Shown in pieces: positions 1 to 11,634 of a stretch of 64,000 bases of DNA. The DNA is from Abelmoschus esculentus (Eukaryota > Streptophyta > Magnoliopsida > Malvales > Malvaceae). The stretch spans positions 17,820,517 through 17,884,516 of the forward strand of contig JAUCBN010000005.1 in NCBI GenBank assembly GCA_035048815.1. Reading direction: 5' to 3'. Below the pieces are notes generated by a model. That model was not told where the DNA came from and ran no database searches. It saw only the letters and a list, made by a program, of their open reading frames with translations. Numbering within the stretch: position 1 is the stretch's first letter; every line of letters starts with the position of its first letter. Both the position numbers and the translations under genes were made by a program.

Positions 1-923
1 CCTTTGATGGCTCCGCTTATCCTTAAGTCGAAACACTGTTGATGGTCAGTCCTTGATGATACCTCCTGACATTAATCAATTATAACCAACAACCAATCCC
101 ACACTTCTTTTAGCCGTTGAAACTCCAACATATCCCTAGGCTGAGTTAGTATCCTCCAATCAAGTCGAATACCGCACTTACTCCTTTCGTGAGTCTAACT
201 CTCCTGAGTCTAGACAAATAGATTACTTACAAATTTCTCTCCCGAGCTTGGATGCAAGAACAAAGAATGACAAAGAGTAAGCAAAGTTTGATATTTTATT
301 GCATTGAAACAAAAAACAAGATACAATCTCCTCTCACTAATACTCAACAACTTTCACCTAAACCCTAAGAAAGCTTAGAACATGATGGAAAGAATTATTC
401 CTAGGGTAAACTCTCTCAAATTCGGCTCTCCCTAGTCCCTTGGACGGCTATGCCTTATATAGGCTTGGCCTAGGGCAAACCTTTCCTAAATAGAGTATAA
501 CTTGGAGTTGGGAACAAGTTATGTGCATTAGGTTACATATTTTCAAGTTTAATTCTTCTAGAAGGCCTTTTCCCGCGTGGCCTTGTCCTTGGTCTTTTAC
601 TGTGTTGTTCAGCTCTGATCCTTGAGCTTCTTGTTCAGCAACGTTCTCCTCATTTTTGTCCTCAGTTTACCTGTCATATTGCTTTTTATCTTCTACTGCC
701 TCGACATCAGGTCCTGCCTCAGCCTAGGTTGCTGCCGCGACAATACTTTCCCTGTACAGATATGAAAATGTAGTAAAGTATACATTTTCTATAAATGTTA
801 TCTTTAATAACATCATCCCTAAATATATCACATTATGTACATGTATTAGTTCAAGTAGGTGTAGAATTGATGATAAGTGCTCATGAAAAGTGTAGAAAGT
901 GATAGTGAGTTGAGCACTTATCA
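1..923 (-). mobile_element. Athila-like LTR, 3'-truncated by window edge
   Basis: On the minus strand this begins TGATAAGTGCTCAAC at 923 and matches the complete solo LTR at 17694-18909 almost end to end. It shares the block with ACCAATCCCACACTTC near 100 and the leader with CCTTATATAGG near 450, whose complement gives a TATA box. The left part lies outside the window, so target duplication and element type cannot be judged. The 68-residue open frame near its right end is repeated in sister LTRs and is not considered a gene. Confidence 0.8.
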
Positions 924-1178
924 GATTCACCTGAGAGAAAAATGATATGAAAAAAGTAAAGTGTATGATTTTTATTAGTTACGATCCTTATTGATCTTAA
1001 AAGAATAATTCATAATATTATTTTCCGAATTTAAGTTATAAAAATCTGAAATTCAATAAACTTTATTATTGTATTATCATCTATAATCTTATTTAGTTTT
1101 CGAGATTTTTTAATTAATTTAACTTAATCTTAAATTCATTATAATATAGTTTTTAATTTTACGTCTTTTATTGTACAC

Positions 1179-1186
1179 TATAAAAG
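1179..1186 (+). promoter_or_regulatory. TATA box of the cysteine-rich peptide locus
   Basis: TATAAAAG stands 48 bases before the ATG at 1234. That leaves room for a start site about 30 bases downstream and a short leader, the usual arrangement for small plant secreted-peptide genes. The surrounding 924-1178 stretch is AT-rich and I see nothing else in it. Confidence 0.5.
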
Positions 1187-1233
1187 AGTACTACTATCAG
1201 CCTCTTATTTGTGGACTAAGGACGATATTAAGC

Positions 1234-1576
1234 ATGAAGATTTTACAGAACTCATCCGTTTGTATTATTTTGTTGCTCCTCGCTGTTGCTGCTGGTAAAG
1301 TTGTATTTTTTTCTCTTTCATTTACTATGTTTTTTTAAGTAGAAGTAAATAATGATAATTTTGTTATATAAATAGGGATTAGAATAATGGATCAACCACG
1401 ATCACAGCCGCGATTGCAGTCGTTATCTGTGGGTTTTGAAAAAACTGTGTGCTGTTCCTTTTACGGTTGAAAATTGTTCAGATTCTGTATGCAACAGCTC
1501 TTGCTCTAAGGAATTTCCACCCAATGGTAATGGAATGTGTCATGGTGATTCTCTTTGTTTTCACCCGTGCTCATAG
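1234..1576 (+). pseudogene. small secreted cysteine-rich (defensin-like) peptide, probably frameshifted
   Basis: Exon 1 (1234-1294) starts at an ATG and encodes about 20 residues of typical signal peptide: a lysine, then a hydrophobic run ending in Ala-Val-Ala-Ala. It ends at a GTAAAG donor after one base of a codon. An 81-bp AT-rich intron ends in AATAG at 1375. Further on, one frame (1436-1576) reads cysteines spaced C-x8-C-x4-C-x3-C-x11-C-x5-C-x3-C before a TAG, with a Gly-x-Cys. This recalls plant defensin-like peptides, which have this same exon structure, although the usual C-x-C is missing. The frame entering from exon 1 is one base out of register with the cysteine frame. Either an indel lies between (the A run at 1439-1444 or the GT run at 1446-1450 are candidates) or I have misplaced a splice site. 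The TATA box and signal peptide support a once-real host gene. The role would be antimicrobial or signalling, by family only. Confidence 0.42.
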
Positions 1577-2248
1577 AGTTTGTAGAAGGTGTGATGAAAG
1601 AGAAGGGAGTGAAGTTCAATCGTTTGGATTAATAATATATATATATAATAATGATTTCAATGGATTTGTTATTATGGTAATTTTATGATAAAATAAGATA
1701 TTTATCATCCGGAGTTCTATTTTAATCGTTTAACTCTTAAACTTATTAATTTATTAATTAATCTTTTCAATTATTCTTATTTTTTTGTTGTCAAATATTC
1801 GATGGTTCTGTCTAAACAAAATCAGCTACAGTAATTACAATATTATATATTTTAGAATATATTTTCAACCATTAAACATTGATCGCTTAATCACTATACT
1901 AGTATTACTGGTGGTCAAACTCGTGACTTTTAAGAACAACAATCGTTCTTTTAACCCTAAATGACTCGTGTCCATTGAATATTTTATTATCCAAGTTTAT
2001 TCCTTTTTACAATTATATTTATTTTTTAAAATTTTGTGTACTAATAAAATAAGGTCAGTTCTTTCGTATATTATTAATAGAATAAAAAATCTTTGGTAGT
2101 TGATTTTAGGATGTTAATGTATATTTTTGTAAAAATACTTAATGACTTTATTATCCTTAAATTATGTAATATTTTAAAGTTTGATCTTAAAAAAGTCATC
2201 CCATGAAGTAAAAACGGTGACATTTGTTGACCCATTTTCTAATTGTTT
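1577..2248. other. AT-rich intergenic stretch
   Basis: Contains the presumed 3' flank of the peptide locus (AATAATATATAT near 1630 could serve polyadenylation) and otherwise unremarkable AT-rich sequence. No coding frame or repeat was recognised. Confidence 0.4.
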
Positions 2249-2264
2249 AAAAAATGGTCTAATT

Positions 2265-2947
2265 CTAGCCACACTCTCCTTTCTCTAAAATTCTTTTGTT
2301 CTTATTCGTTCTTCACTTTGATCTTTTCCCTTGATCGGTGGTCGACAATCAATCCTAGTACTGGTTGTCGACCATCGAATCTATAAATATATTACTTTTA
2401 TTTTTAATTTTAATAAGAATCTCTGCTTTTATAGTACGTTTTTTCTATCCTTGTGATATGTTTTCTTCTGTCTTTGTGACATGTTTTTGTTTTGTGGTTT
2501 GATTCATCTGGTCTTGTGGCACGTTGCAGCATACCCTAGGGATAGATTATTGTTTGCCGGTGGTTTGATTTATCTACTCTTGTGATTTGATTCAATCGGC
2601 GCTAATTTCTGATTTATATTTCTGTCATTGGTCTTTCTAAATGTTATATCCCCACTCCGGTTTATGGTTGTTTGCCGATGAAATCAATCTTGGGTAGCGA
2701 TGCTTTTTACATGACAGTTTGGATCGTCTACAACTTCTTCTTCCTTCTTTATGCGTCTCGTTTGGACAGACAATGAGATTCAAGAAGCTTCTGAATTTTA
2801 TTGGTATGCTTAACTCCATAAGAATTTTATTTTCTCTGTTTTTTGGGTTGTAAAATAGTTGGATTATTTAATCCACTTTTTCACTTCTTGAAGATGATGT
2901 AATTATAATTTTTTATGTATTTAATAAAAATTCAGTAGCATTTGTCA
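2265..2947 (+). mobile_element. retroposon of unknown origin with A-tail and target duplication
   Basis: The 16-base sequence AAAAAATGGTCTAATT occurs at 2249-2264 and again at 2948-2963, bracketing about 680 bases that end in AATAAAAATTC, a short tail and an A run. A second, 5'-truncated copy of the last 260 bases lies on the minus strand at 14525-14796 with its own different target duplication. A shared 3' end, 5' truncation and long duplications are marks of LINE-driven retroposition. No protein frame was recognised. It could be a long SINE, a LINE 3' end or a retrocopied transcript. A dyad GGTCGACAA...TTGTCGACC lies near 2340-2375. Confidence 0.55.
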
Positions 2948-2973
2948 AAAAAATGGTCTAATTAGATCACATT

Positions 2974-3952
2974 TAGAGGTGAGCAAGACTCTGTTAGATA
3001 AGAAAAAAACCGATTTTGTTTAGTTATTTGAGTCGTGTTATTCTTCGAATGAATTTTGAATTTGATTCGGTTTTAAATTTTGGAAGTTTGAATATTCTAA
3101 AAACCAAAATTTAATTTTAAAATTGTACATTTTGGTCATTATTTCATAACCTTTTCAATTGAACTCCGATTCATTTGCAATTTTTTTAAATCCATTTTTT
3201 GAGATTAATATGAGAGTAAGAATAAAACCTATTAATGAAATGAAAATTCTTTTGGACCTAAATATTTTAAAAATTTATTATTAAGTCCTAAAGTTTTAAA
3301 ATTTTATTATTTAACCATTGAATGATAAATATTGATCTATATGATAATAATTTTCCTTATGTGCAAGACAAAACAAGACCCGAATCTATATAGTACTAAT
3401 TGTTAAAAGTTTCATTGAAGTCCTTAAACTTTGACAACTTCAAATTTTTGTCCCTGAATTTTGAAAAAATTATAATCTAGTCTCAATTTTTTAAAATCAG
3501 AATGTATCTATATTATGATTTCTGATGATGGACAATTTGCTTTGATTTTATATTTGTTTGTTCTTGATTTCAAGATTGGTTATTTCAAATTATTTTTCGG
3601 TGTCCACTTTCCGATTTTTAATGAGATCCTACTTTAATGAAGTAATCTATTACCTATAAAAATATCATTATAAATATATTATATAAGTTTTTATGACACT
3701 TGATTTATTAAATTATATTAATGATCTTATTTACACAAAAAAAAACTTTAAAAAAATCCTTATCACTTTGAACTATAACATTATAAATAATTATAATTAA
3801 ATTTGTAAAAAGAATTAAAACTCTACTCAAATTTCTTAAACTCGACTCGAAAAAAATTTAAATAAAATTTGAATGATAAAAATAAGACGTGTCAATTCGA
3901 ATAATTCAAATTTTTTTTGATTCGAATCAACTCGTTCGAATGCCCAGTCCTA
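2974..3952. mobile_element. non-autonomous hAT-type element
   Basis: Starts TAGAGGTGAGCA and ends TGCCCAGTCCTA, so the termini read TAG(A/G)..TG.GCA inward from both sides. It is flanked by an 8-base duplication, ATCACATT (2966-2973) and ATCACATC (3953-3960), with one mismatch. The 8-bp duplication and TAGGG-like ends are typical of hAT MITEs. The interior is AT-rich without coding capacity. Its right-hand third is repeated at 14126-14478. Confidence 0.6.
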
Positions 3953-4079
3953 ATCACATCATGTGGCTCTTTTGACTAAAATCATCTTAATGGTGTTTTT
4001 TTAGAATTTTTGTAACTTTGTGAAAAAATTTAAAAGTTTCAGGAAACCTATATAAAAATTTTCACAAACTTTTAATTGG
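3573..4079 (+). repeat. long direct repeat, left copy
   Basis: Matches 14126-14905 in the same orientation, including the right end of the hAT element, its flank with CATCATGTGGCTCTTTTGAC and the block ending CACAAACTTTTAAT. The right copy carries an extra retroposon (14525-14796). The left copy stops where the inverted retroelement copy begins at 4080. Confidence 0.75.
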
Positions 4080-4171
4080 AATCCTTGATCCTCCCATAAC
4101 TGCCGAGCAACAAACGATCTATTGAATCATTCAGCAACAGTGGCAGGATAAAAACGGTTGTATGCAACCAT
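4080..4171 (-). pseudogene. accessory ORF (ORF2) 5' remnant, copy 1
   Basis: ATG at 4171-4169 begins the same protein as the ORFs at 12168 and 59407. The first 20-odd codons are recognisable, with a small frame slip, and end in Ala-Arg-Gln-Leu-Trp-Glu before truncation at 4080. This copy keeps the TGG tryptophan codon that has become a stop in both other copies. Confidence 0.55.
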
Positions 4172-4693
4172 GGATGATTCTTGGATAATTGGAATGTTGA
4201 TGAGAGGTTCTTTGAAAATGATCTGAAAGTTGCAAGAATGCAGGTAAGAATGCGGAGAGTATTGTGAGGAAGATTTGGCAAGATTAACAAAGAATGCAAA
4301 GTGAATAGTTTCAACAAGGAAGCTGCTTATATAGGCCTCGACAGATGTAGCCGTTTGATTTCTAGCCGTTAGTCTTTCCTAGCATTTCAAATAGTAACTT
4401 CTCGTTGGCATTCACTGCCGTGGTAGAAAATTCAGCAGATAGCCATTACATTGTTTCTTCCCGTTGGGACTATTGTGGCTCTGACACTGTGTACTGCCGC
4501 GGCAACAAACTTTTTGCTGTGCACTGTTTCTCTGTTATTCTTGCTTTATTATCCTAAAAATAAATGAGATAAAAGTATTTTAAAGATAATTATTGATATA
4601 CTTAAATAAATAAATAAATAAAAATAAAATTTTGAAATTGTTAACCTAAATTAATCCTAATATAATAATACAAAGAGTAGGGGAGAAGTTAAG

Positions 4694-7175
4694 TTACTGG
4701 GGAGTGCATGAAAATGCATCTCCCAATTTGTCCCTCTCTTTATGGCCAAAATGATGTTTATGTGATTGTTGGTCATCCTTGTCAGGTTCTTCTTTGTGTG
4801 CGGCCTCTGTTGTGGATTTAATTCTTTTTCCAAACATTCTACCGAGCATGCTACCAAGGCAAGATATTTTGGTGTCTGTGGCATGGATGTCCTTGCACTC
4901 TTCTGGATCAGCAGATTTGTTTAGATTGTGGAAGGCATTGAGTTTGATTTGTTGGTCATTGACCCTCATAGTCAACTCTCCATTTTCCACATCAATTAAG
5001 GTGCGTCCAGTAGCAAGGAAAGGTCTTCCCAGGATGATTGGTGCTTTTTCTTCTGCTTCACAATCAAGGACAAGAAAGTCGGATAAAAAAATTAAATTTA
5101 TCGACTCTTACCAATATGTCCTTGATTTTTCCTTTGAGGTACACGTATGATCGATCCGTAAGTTGGAGCAACACTGTTGTAGGCTTTGCCCTTCCTATTC
5201 CAAGGTTTTGAAAAACTGATTTGGGTATTAGGTTGATGCTTGCTCCAAGGTCACATAGGGCCTTTCCTTCATAGTTATTTCCAATCGCACAAGGTATGGT
5301 GAAACAGCCAGAGTCCTTTAGTTTGCTCAAACTCACCTAGCCTCTTTCTTTTAGATACAATATCCTTCAAGAATTTAGCATAGTTGGGCATTTGTTCAAT
5401 TGCCTCAACAAATGGTAAGTTGATGTGGACTTGTTTCAGAATATCAAGAAATTTCTTGAGCTGATGGTCCTGTTTTTGTTTTTTCAACTTTTGTGGGAAA
5501 GGTGGTGGTGGTCTCATTTCTTCTAGGGTCTCATTGGTTTGGAATTTAATTCCTGGAATTACTGGGTTATTTACTGCCTCGGGAGCAGGTCCGGTTGTTG
5601 TCGATTTCTCTACCGGGGCAGTGCTTTGAACAGTATCCGCGTCCAATTCCTGCTTGTCTGTTTTCTCTTGTATTGTTGGTAGGACTGTTTCTGCTGGTCT
5701 GTTTAATGGTTTCTTTAATTGTAGGCCACTTCTTGTAGTGATTGCTTTGCATTGTTCATGGTCCATCACCTTAGCAACCTAAGTATTGCTAGGTAGTCCC
5801 CCTGTGGTCTAATGTTTTGTCTTTGAGCAAAATGACCAACTTGGGTTTCTAAGGATTTAATTGCAGCCTCCTGGTTTTGTAGCCTCATCTCAGTTCTGTT
5901 AATGAAGTCATCAGTCCTTTTCATGAAATTACTATTCTCAGTTTCATAATAAAGGCCTTGAGTGTATTCTCTAGTGAATTCATAGGCTATTGTTGCTGAT
6001 GCATCTGCTGTTGCTCTAGTGACTGCTGCATCTGCTGCAGTGGCAGTGAATGGTAATTGGAGGTTTGGTTGGTGGGGTTTAAGGCATTATTGGGATTGCT
6101 CCATAATAAGTTTGGGTGCCTTTTCCAAGCTGGATTGTATGTATTTGACATCATGTTGTTATTCCGGTTGTAATTTCCCACATAAAACCCAGTTTCCTCA
6201 TCTTGCATATACTCAGAAGAATTTATAGCCTTCACTTCTTGAGTATTTTGTTCTATTTGCATGTTTTGAACCATTTTTGTTAAAGATGCCAACTGTGATA
6301 CCGCCGAATTGTTGGTTTCTAACTTATTCACCGTGGTATGACGTCTTAATCCTCCTCGCCTAGAAGTAGGAAATTGAAAATCGTTCCTTGCGAGTTTGTT
6401 TAGAATTTTTATAACTTCTTCCGGGGCCTTGTCAAGGAGTGTGCCGTTTGCTGAGGCATCTAACATCATTCTAGTTAGGGCGTTGGTGGCATTATAGAAT
6501 ATGATTACTTGCGTCCATAATGGGAATCCATGTAGTGGACATCTGTTCAGTAACTCTCTAATTGTTCCCAAGCCTCGTATATATGTTCGTCATTAGCCTG
6601 TCTAATTGAAGTGATCTCATTACGGATTCTATCATATAGATTTATAGGGTTAAATCTCGTAATGAATTCTCGGTAGAGTTCACTCCAAGATCCAATTGAT
6701 CCTGCCGGAATGCTATTCAACCAAGTTTTGGCCCTATCCCTCAGTGAATAGGGAAAAATTTCAGCCTTAAAATATCTTCATGTACTCCTTGGATTTTGAA
6801 AGAGTTGCATACTTCCATGAAGGATTTGAGATGCTGCCTGACATCTTCTGTTGCAGCCCCACTGAATTGTCCAATAGTATTGAGCATATTGAACATTATT
6901 GGTTAAAGTTCAAAGTGGGTTGCCTCAATCTCCGGTGTAACAACCCCAGGGTTTAATCTATTTAAATCTTCCACTAGAAAGTCTCTGACAGTTAGCTGCC
7001 GCGGTAGTGGTTACGGAAGTGGTTGCTGTTGATGGCCTCCAATGCCTTTAGGTAGGTTCTGATTTCCTGGATTCACTGCCATGGCTCCTTGGATCTGTCT
7101 TCTCAGCCACTGATAAGTCTTTTCGATTTCTGGATCGATATCACGTAATGGAGTGCTAGGGTTAATCCTAGTCAT
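4694..7175 (-). pseudogene. gag-protease polyprotein, copy 1 (decayed)
   Basis: The ATG at 7175 opens a Gag of Athila type. The retrotrans_gag core (Tyr-Ser-Leu-Arg-Asp-Arg-Ala-Lys-Thr-Trp-Leu) is near 6760-6710, followed by a Gln-rich tail near 6000. The protease segment has Cys-Asp-Leu-Gly-Ala-Ser (near 5250), the Asp-Leu-Gly form of the aspartic-protease triad in Athila elements. The frame ends with a stop at 4694 after Cys-Thr-Pro-Gln and no polymerase follows. Several stops and frameshifts break it (for example a stop early in gag, a slip near 6770 and a break near 5335), so no full product is possible. Gag would form the particle and protease cleave it. Confidence 0.8.
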
Positions 7176-7258
7176 ACACTAAAAATAAAATAAAATAATT
7201 TTTTTATAATAATAACTTAAAAGCAAGAAAGTTAAAGAAAATAAAATTTAGTTGCTAG

Positions 7259-7276
7259 TCCCCAGCAACGGTGCCA
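7259..7276 (-). other. primer-binding site, tRNA-Asp type
   Basis: The minus strand reads TGGCACCGTTGCTGGGGA six bases after the LTR end, nearly the complement of the plant tRNA-Asp 3' end used by Athila elements. This fixes the orientation of copy 1 and the LTR boundary at 7283. Confidence 0.75.
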
Positions 7277-7282
7277 AAAACT

Positions 7283-10013
7283 TGATGCGTGCAATAAAAG
7301 CGCAATCTGTGTAGTGTACATGTCGTAAGTAATAATTGATAAGTATTTATCGTGTATCGTCTCCACAGGGACTGGTGTACTTAATATGCCTCCTTTTGTT
7401 TCCTTGCTCCTGAAGTTTAGTAAATAAAGAACACAGGTAAAAAGGTTTGTTTGAATAACTAAAGAACTAAAGCTTAAATAAAATCTTGAGAATGAATAGA
7501 GAGAATGTGTAGGATCCAGTTGTGTCTTATAGTGGATTCGGTTGATTTGTTCTTGTTCAATACAATTACACAACACTGTCTCGGTAGCACTGCAGATACT
7601 GCTTCGGCAGCGTTAGTGTTCCCTGCCTCAATAATCTCTTGCTCTTGGGCAGTTTAATCAAAGCTCGACAAAGTATCTTTAGATGTCCCCGCTTATCTCT
7701 AAGTCGAAGTACTATTGATGACCAATCTTTGATGATACCTCTCGGCGTGAATCAATGATAATCAACAACCAATCCCGCACTTCTTTTAGCCGCTGAAACT
7801 CTTAACCTATCTCTAGGCCAAGTTAGTGTCTATAACACTGCACTTGATGAGTGCCTAAAAGGCAGTAATTTACTACCCTTCTTATGGTACTTTATGCACC
7901 TATTATACACCCACTTGAACCGAATCATATACTCTTTTTCTCCAATATTGAATATTCCGTTTTCACCAAATACAAAGTTGATATTTATAGAGAATGCAGA
8001 TATTATTACAATTTTTGTACATGCAGGAATATCTAGAGCCGAAGCGGCAGAAAAGCTATGTTGAGGCCGAGGCAGAAGACCGGCCGCGGCAGAATCCAAT
8101 GTGGCAGCACCAACAATGGAGGTGCATCAGAAGATAAAAATATGGAGAATATTCTGGAAGACACAGCGCATCAGTTGGACCAGGCTAACATGCTCAAAAC
8201 CCAATTCAAATACCAAGCGGGAAACCCTTTCTAGAAGGCGGCAAACTTGGAAATATCAAAATCCTTGAAGAAGACTTGTTTCCTACTCCAAGTTGAAGTT
8301 TAATTAGGAAAGGTTTGCCCTAGGTTAAGACTATAAATATACTAGCCGACCATATTGTCTAGGAGAGCCGATTTGTAAAGAAAACCCTTCCTCCCTAAGA
8401 ATTGTACTTCCACGATAACATGTTCTAAATTTCTTAGGGATAGGTGAAGGTTGTTGATATTAGTGAGAGGAGATTGATTCTTGTATTCTTGTTCTTATGC
8501 AATAAAATCAGAGTTTGCTTATCCTATTGTCATTCCTTGTTCTTGTATCCAAGCCCGAGAGGGAAGTTTGCAAGTAATCTATTTATCTAGCATCGAGAGG
8601 TATAGATTCACGAAAGGGATAAGTACGGTGTCGGTGACACTAACTCGTCCTATACCCTTGTGGAGGCACTAAGGGGTAGGTTAAGAGTTTCAACAACTAA
8701 AAGAAGTGTTGGATTGGTTGGTGGTTAGCTTTGGTTTATGCCGAGAGGTATCGTCAAGGACCGAGCATCAACAATACTTTGACTCAGAGATGAGCAGAGT
8801 CACTTACGGACACTTTGCTGAACTTTGATACTTCTGCCCATGAGCAAGAGATTGCCGCGGTAGAGGAGCACAAGCATTACCGAGGCAATATCTATAGTAC
8901 TATCGAAGCAGTGTTGTGCGATTGCATTAGGACAAGAAGGAGATCAATTGAATCCACTAATTGACACAACTGGATCCTACCCGCTTTCTTTATAATCGTT
9001 TTCAACTCTTTATTTTATGTTTTTTTATTTACTTATTTAGTTAGATAAAACAAACCATCTTATTTGTGTTTTTATTTTATTCTCAGGAGCAAGGGAACGA
9101 AGGAAGACATATTAAGTATACCAATCCCTGTGGAGACGATACACGATATAATTATTATTTTATTACTTGACAACGTGTACACTTACACTCAAAATAGCAC
9201 TTATACCACGCCTATCAGCACTTATCCCTTTCGTGAATATAACTCTCTCAATTTTAGATAAATGAATTACTTACAAACTTCTCTCTCGAGCTTGAATGCA
9301 AGAACAAGGAATGACAATAGGTTAAGCAAACTTTGATATTCTTATTGTATTGAAACGAAGAAACAAATTACAATCCTCTAGCATTGATATTCAACAACCT
9401 TCACCTAACCCTATGAAAGCTTAGAACATATTGTAAAAGAATAACACAATTTTTAGAGTAGGGTTTTCTCTTGAATTCGGCTCCCTAACAAGTTAGCCGG
9501 CTAGCGTATTTATAGTCTTAACCTAGGATAAATCTTTACTAAGTAGAATACAACTTGGAGTAGGAAACAAGTAATAAAAGTATAATATTTTCAAGTTTAA
9601 TTCTATCTAGAAAACTATTCCCGCGTGGCCTTTGACTTGGTCTTTTCACGTGCTAATCTGCTCCGATCCAAACGCTTGATGTCCAGAAATTCTCAACTCA
9701 TTTTTCTCTTTCAATCGCCCAGCATCAGTATTGGGGCTTTTGCTGCCGCGACAATGCTTCTGCCTTCGGTACTGCTGCTACCTCGGCAATGGTTCTGCCT
9801 TCGACACTGTTGTTGCCTCGGCAGGTATTTCTTGCAACTACACAAAAATATGCCATAAAACCTTCTTTTCTTATAGATATCATCATTATAAGCTGTGGCA
9901 GCACAATGTCAAGTATTGAGCAATAAGTATATGTATCAGCTCGAATTAGTGGGTAATGAGTACATATTGTTTAGGAAAAGAATAATAAATAATAGCCTTT
10001 TAGGTACTTATCA
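7283..10013 (-). mobile_element. 5' LTR of Athila-like copy 1, split by a solo LTR
   Basis: On the minus strand it begins TGATAAGTACC at 10013 and ends GCACGCATCA at 7283, just before the primer site. Removing the nested LTR (7845-9217) and one 5-base duplication leaves about 1.35 kb, equal to the LTR of copy 3. Flank and nested LTR are relatives in opposite orientation, giving an inverted LTR arrangement. Confidence 0.8.
7845..9217 (+). mobile_element. solo LTR, Athila-like family
   Basis: Begins TGATGAGTGCCTAAAAGGC and ends CCTATCA, 1373 bases, flanked on both sides by GCACT (7840-7844 and 9218-9222). No internal region is present, so this is the product of LTR-LTR recombination. It has the same TATA region (ACTATAAATATACTAG near 8330) and 3' end as the LTR at 36306/55330. 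Confidence 0.85.
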
Positions 10014-10825
10014 CCAATAACCAATCCCACACTTCTTTTAGCCGCTGAAACTCTTAACCTATCCCTAGGCCGAGTTAGTATCCTCTAATCAAGTTGAATA
10101 CCATACTTACTCCTTTCGCGAGTCTAACTCTCCTGAGTCTAGACAAATAGATCACTTACAAACTTCCCTCCCGGGCTTGGATGCAAGAACAAAGAATGGC
10201 AAAGGGTAAGTAAACTTTGATATTTTATTGCATTAAAACAAGAAAAAAAAATCTCCTCTCACAAATACTCAACAACCTTCACCAAACCCTAAGAGAACTT
10301 AGAACATGATGAGAAGAATTGTTCATAAAACTCTATCAAGATTCGGCTCTCTAGGTCTATCTATGTGCGTCTAACCCCTAGGAGGACTATGCCTTATATA
10401 GGCTTGGCCTAAGGCAAACCTTTCCTAAATAGAGTACAACTTGTAGTAGGGAATAAATTATTTACATAGGGTAAATATTTCCAAGTTTAATCTTCTAGAA
10501 GGTTTCTTCCCACGTGGCCTTGTCCTTGGGCTTTTCTTGTGTTGTTCAGCTTCGCTTCTTGGGCTTCTTGTTCAACAACGTTCTCTATATTTTTCTCTTT
10601 TAATTGCCAACCATATTGCTTTTTCTCCTCTGCTGCCTTGGCAATACTTGTTCCTGCATAGATATGAAAATACAGTAAAATATGCTTTTTTTACAAATAT
10701 TATCTTCAATGGTATAATCCCTAAATCTATCACATTAAGCACATGCATTGGTTCAAGTAGGTGTAGATTTGATGATAAGTGCCCATGAAAAGTGTAGAAA
10801 GTGATAGTGAATTGAGCACTTATCA
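10014..10825 (-). mobile_element. Athila-like LTR fragment
   Basis: On the minus strand it starts TGATAAGTGCTCAATTC at 10825 and matches 1-923 and 17694-18909. Its other end is cut where the LTR 7283-10013 abuts. On its right it interrupts the gag-protease frame of copy 2, so it was inserted into that element. Confidence 0.75.
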
Positions 10826-11634
10826 ACCACCTTTCTCACAAAGGTTGAAAAAGCAAAAACAAGACCATCAATTCAAGAAATTTCTAGACATCCTAAAGCA
10901 AGTTCACATCAACTTACCCTTTGTAGAGGCAATTGAACTGATGCCCAACTATGCTAAATTTTTAAAATACATTGTGTCTAAAAGAAAGAGGCTAGGTGAG
11001 TTTGAAACATTGGCTGCTACTGAAGGATGTATGGCAATGCTACACAACCGAATGCCACTAAAGTTGAAGGATCCAGAATGCTTTACCATACCTTGTGCAA
11101 TATGAAGGTAAGGCCCTATGCGACCTTGGAGCAAGCATCAATTTAATGCCCATGTCTATCTTCCAAAAGCTTGGAATTGGAAGGGAAAAACCCACAACTG
11201 TGATGCTCCAACTTGCGGATCGATCATACGTACAACCTGAAGGACAAATCGAGGACATACTGGTAAGAGTAGATAAATTTATTTTTTCTGCTGATTTTCT
11301 TTTCCTTTATTATGAAATAGATGAGAATGCACCGATCATCATTGAGAGACCTTTCCTTGCCATTGGACGAACACTAATTGATGTGGAAAAAGGAGAGTTG
11401 ACTATGAGGGTCAATGACCAACAAGTTAAACTCAATGCCTTCTATAATCTGAAAAGGCATGACGATGCAAAAGAGTGCAAAGCCCTCCACAGAGTAATTG
11501 GTAAGAAGATTAAGCCAAAGGCAGAGGTAGCAAAGAGGGAAACACAATGTCCAGACACATACAATTCTGAATCCAAGGAAAATGGACATATACAAGAAGG
11601 GAATGACCAACACTTGAAGAAAAATCTGAAATAA
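10826..11634 (+). pseudogene. protease part of gag-protease, copy 2
   Basis: Enters mid-frame at a Pro-rich segment, then runs through the conserved Leu-Lys-Gln-Val-His-Ile-Asn-Leu block and the protease. Cys-Asp-Leu-Gly-Ala-Ser-Ile-Asn is near 11120, the Gln-Leu-Ala-Asp-Arg-Ser flap near 11210, and a diverged Glu-Arg-Pro-Phe-Leu segment near 11345. A short deletion near 11100 shifts the frame just before the active site. The stop at 11634 follows the same C-terminal region as in the other copies, and no reverse transcriptase follows. Confidence 0.8.

Larger units (their letters stand above)
4080..7282 (-). mobile_element. Athila-like gag-protease element, copy 1 internal region (truncated)
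   Basis: Reading leftward from the LTR at 7283 come the primer site, gag, protease, a spacer and the first codons of the accessory ORF, cut at 4080. The order equals the fuller copy at 56224-61838. The spacer (4172-4693) has no gene. It contains the conserved motif CTGCCGCGGCA and the accessory-ORF leader. No reverse transcriptase or integrase lies between protease and accessory ORF. Confidence 0.8.

Noticed and set aside
724..930. Open frame on the minus strand repeated at 10572-10826 and 18593-18910
   Set aside because: It lies at the start of LTRs of one family; similarity follows from LTR homology, and length and start vary.
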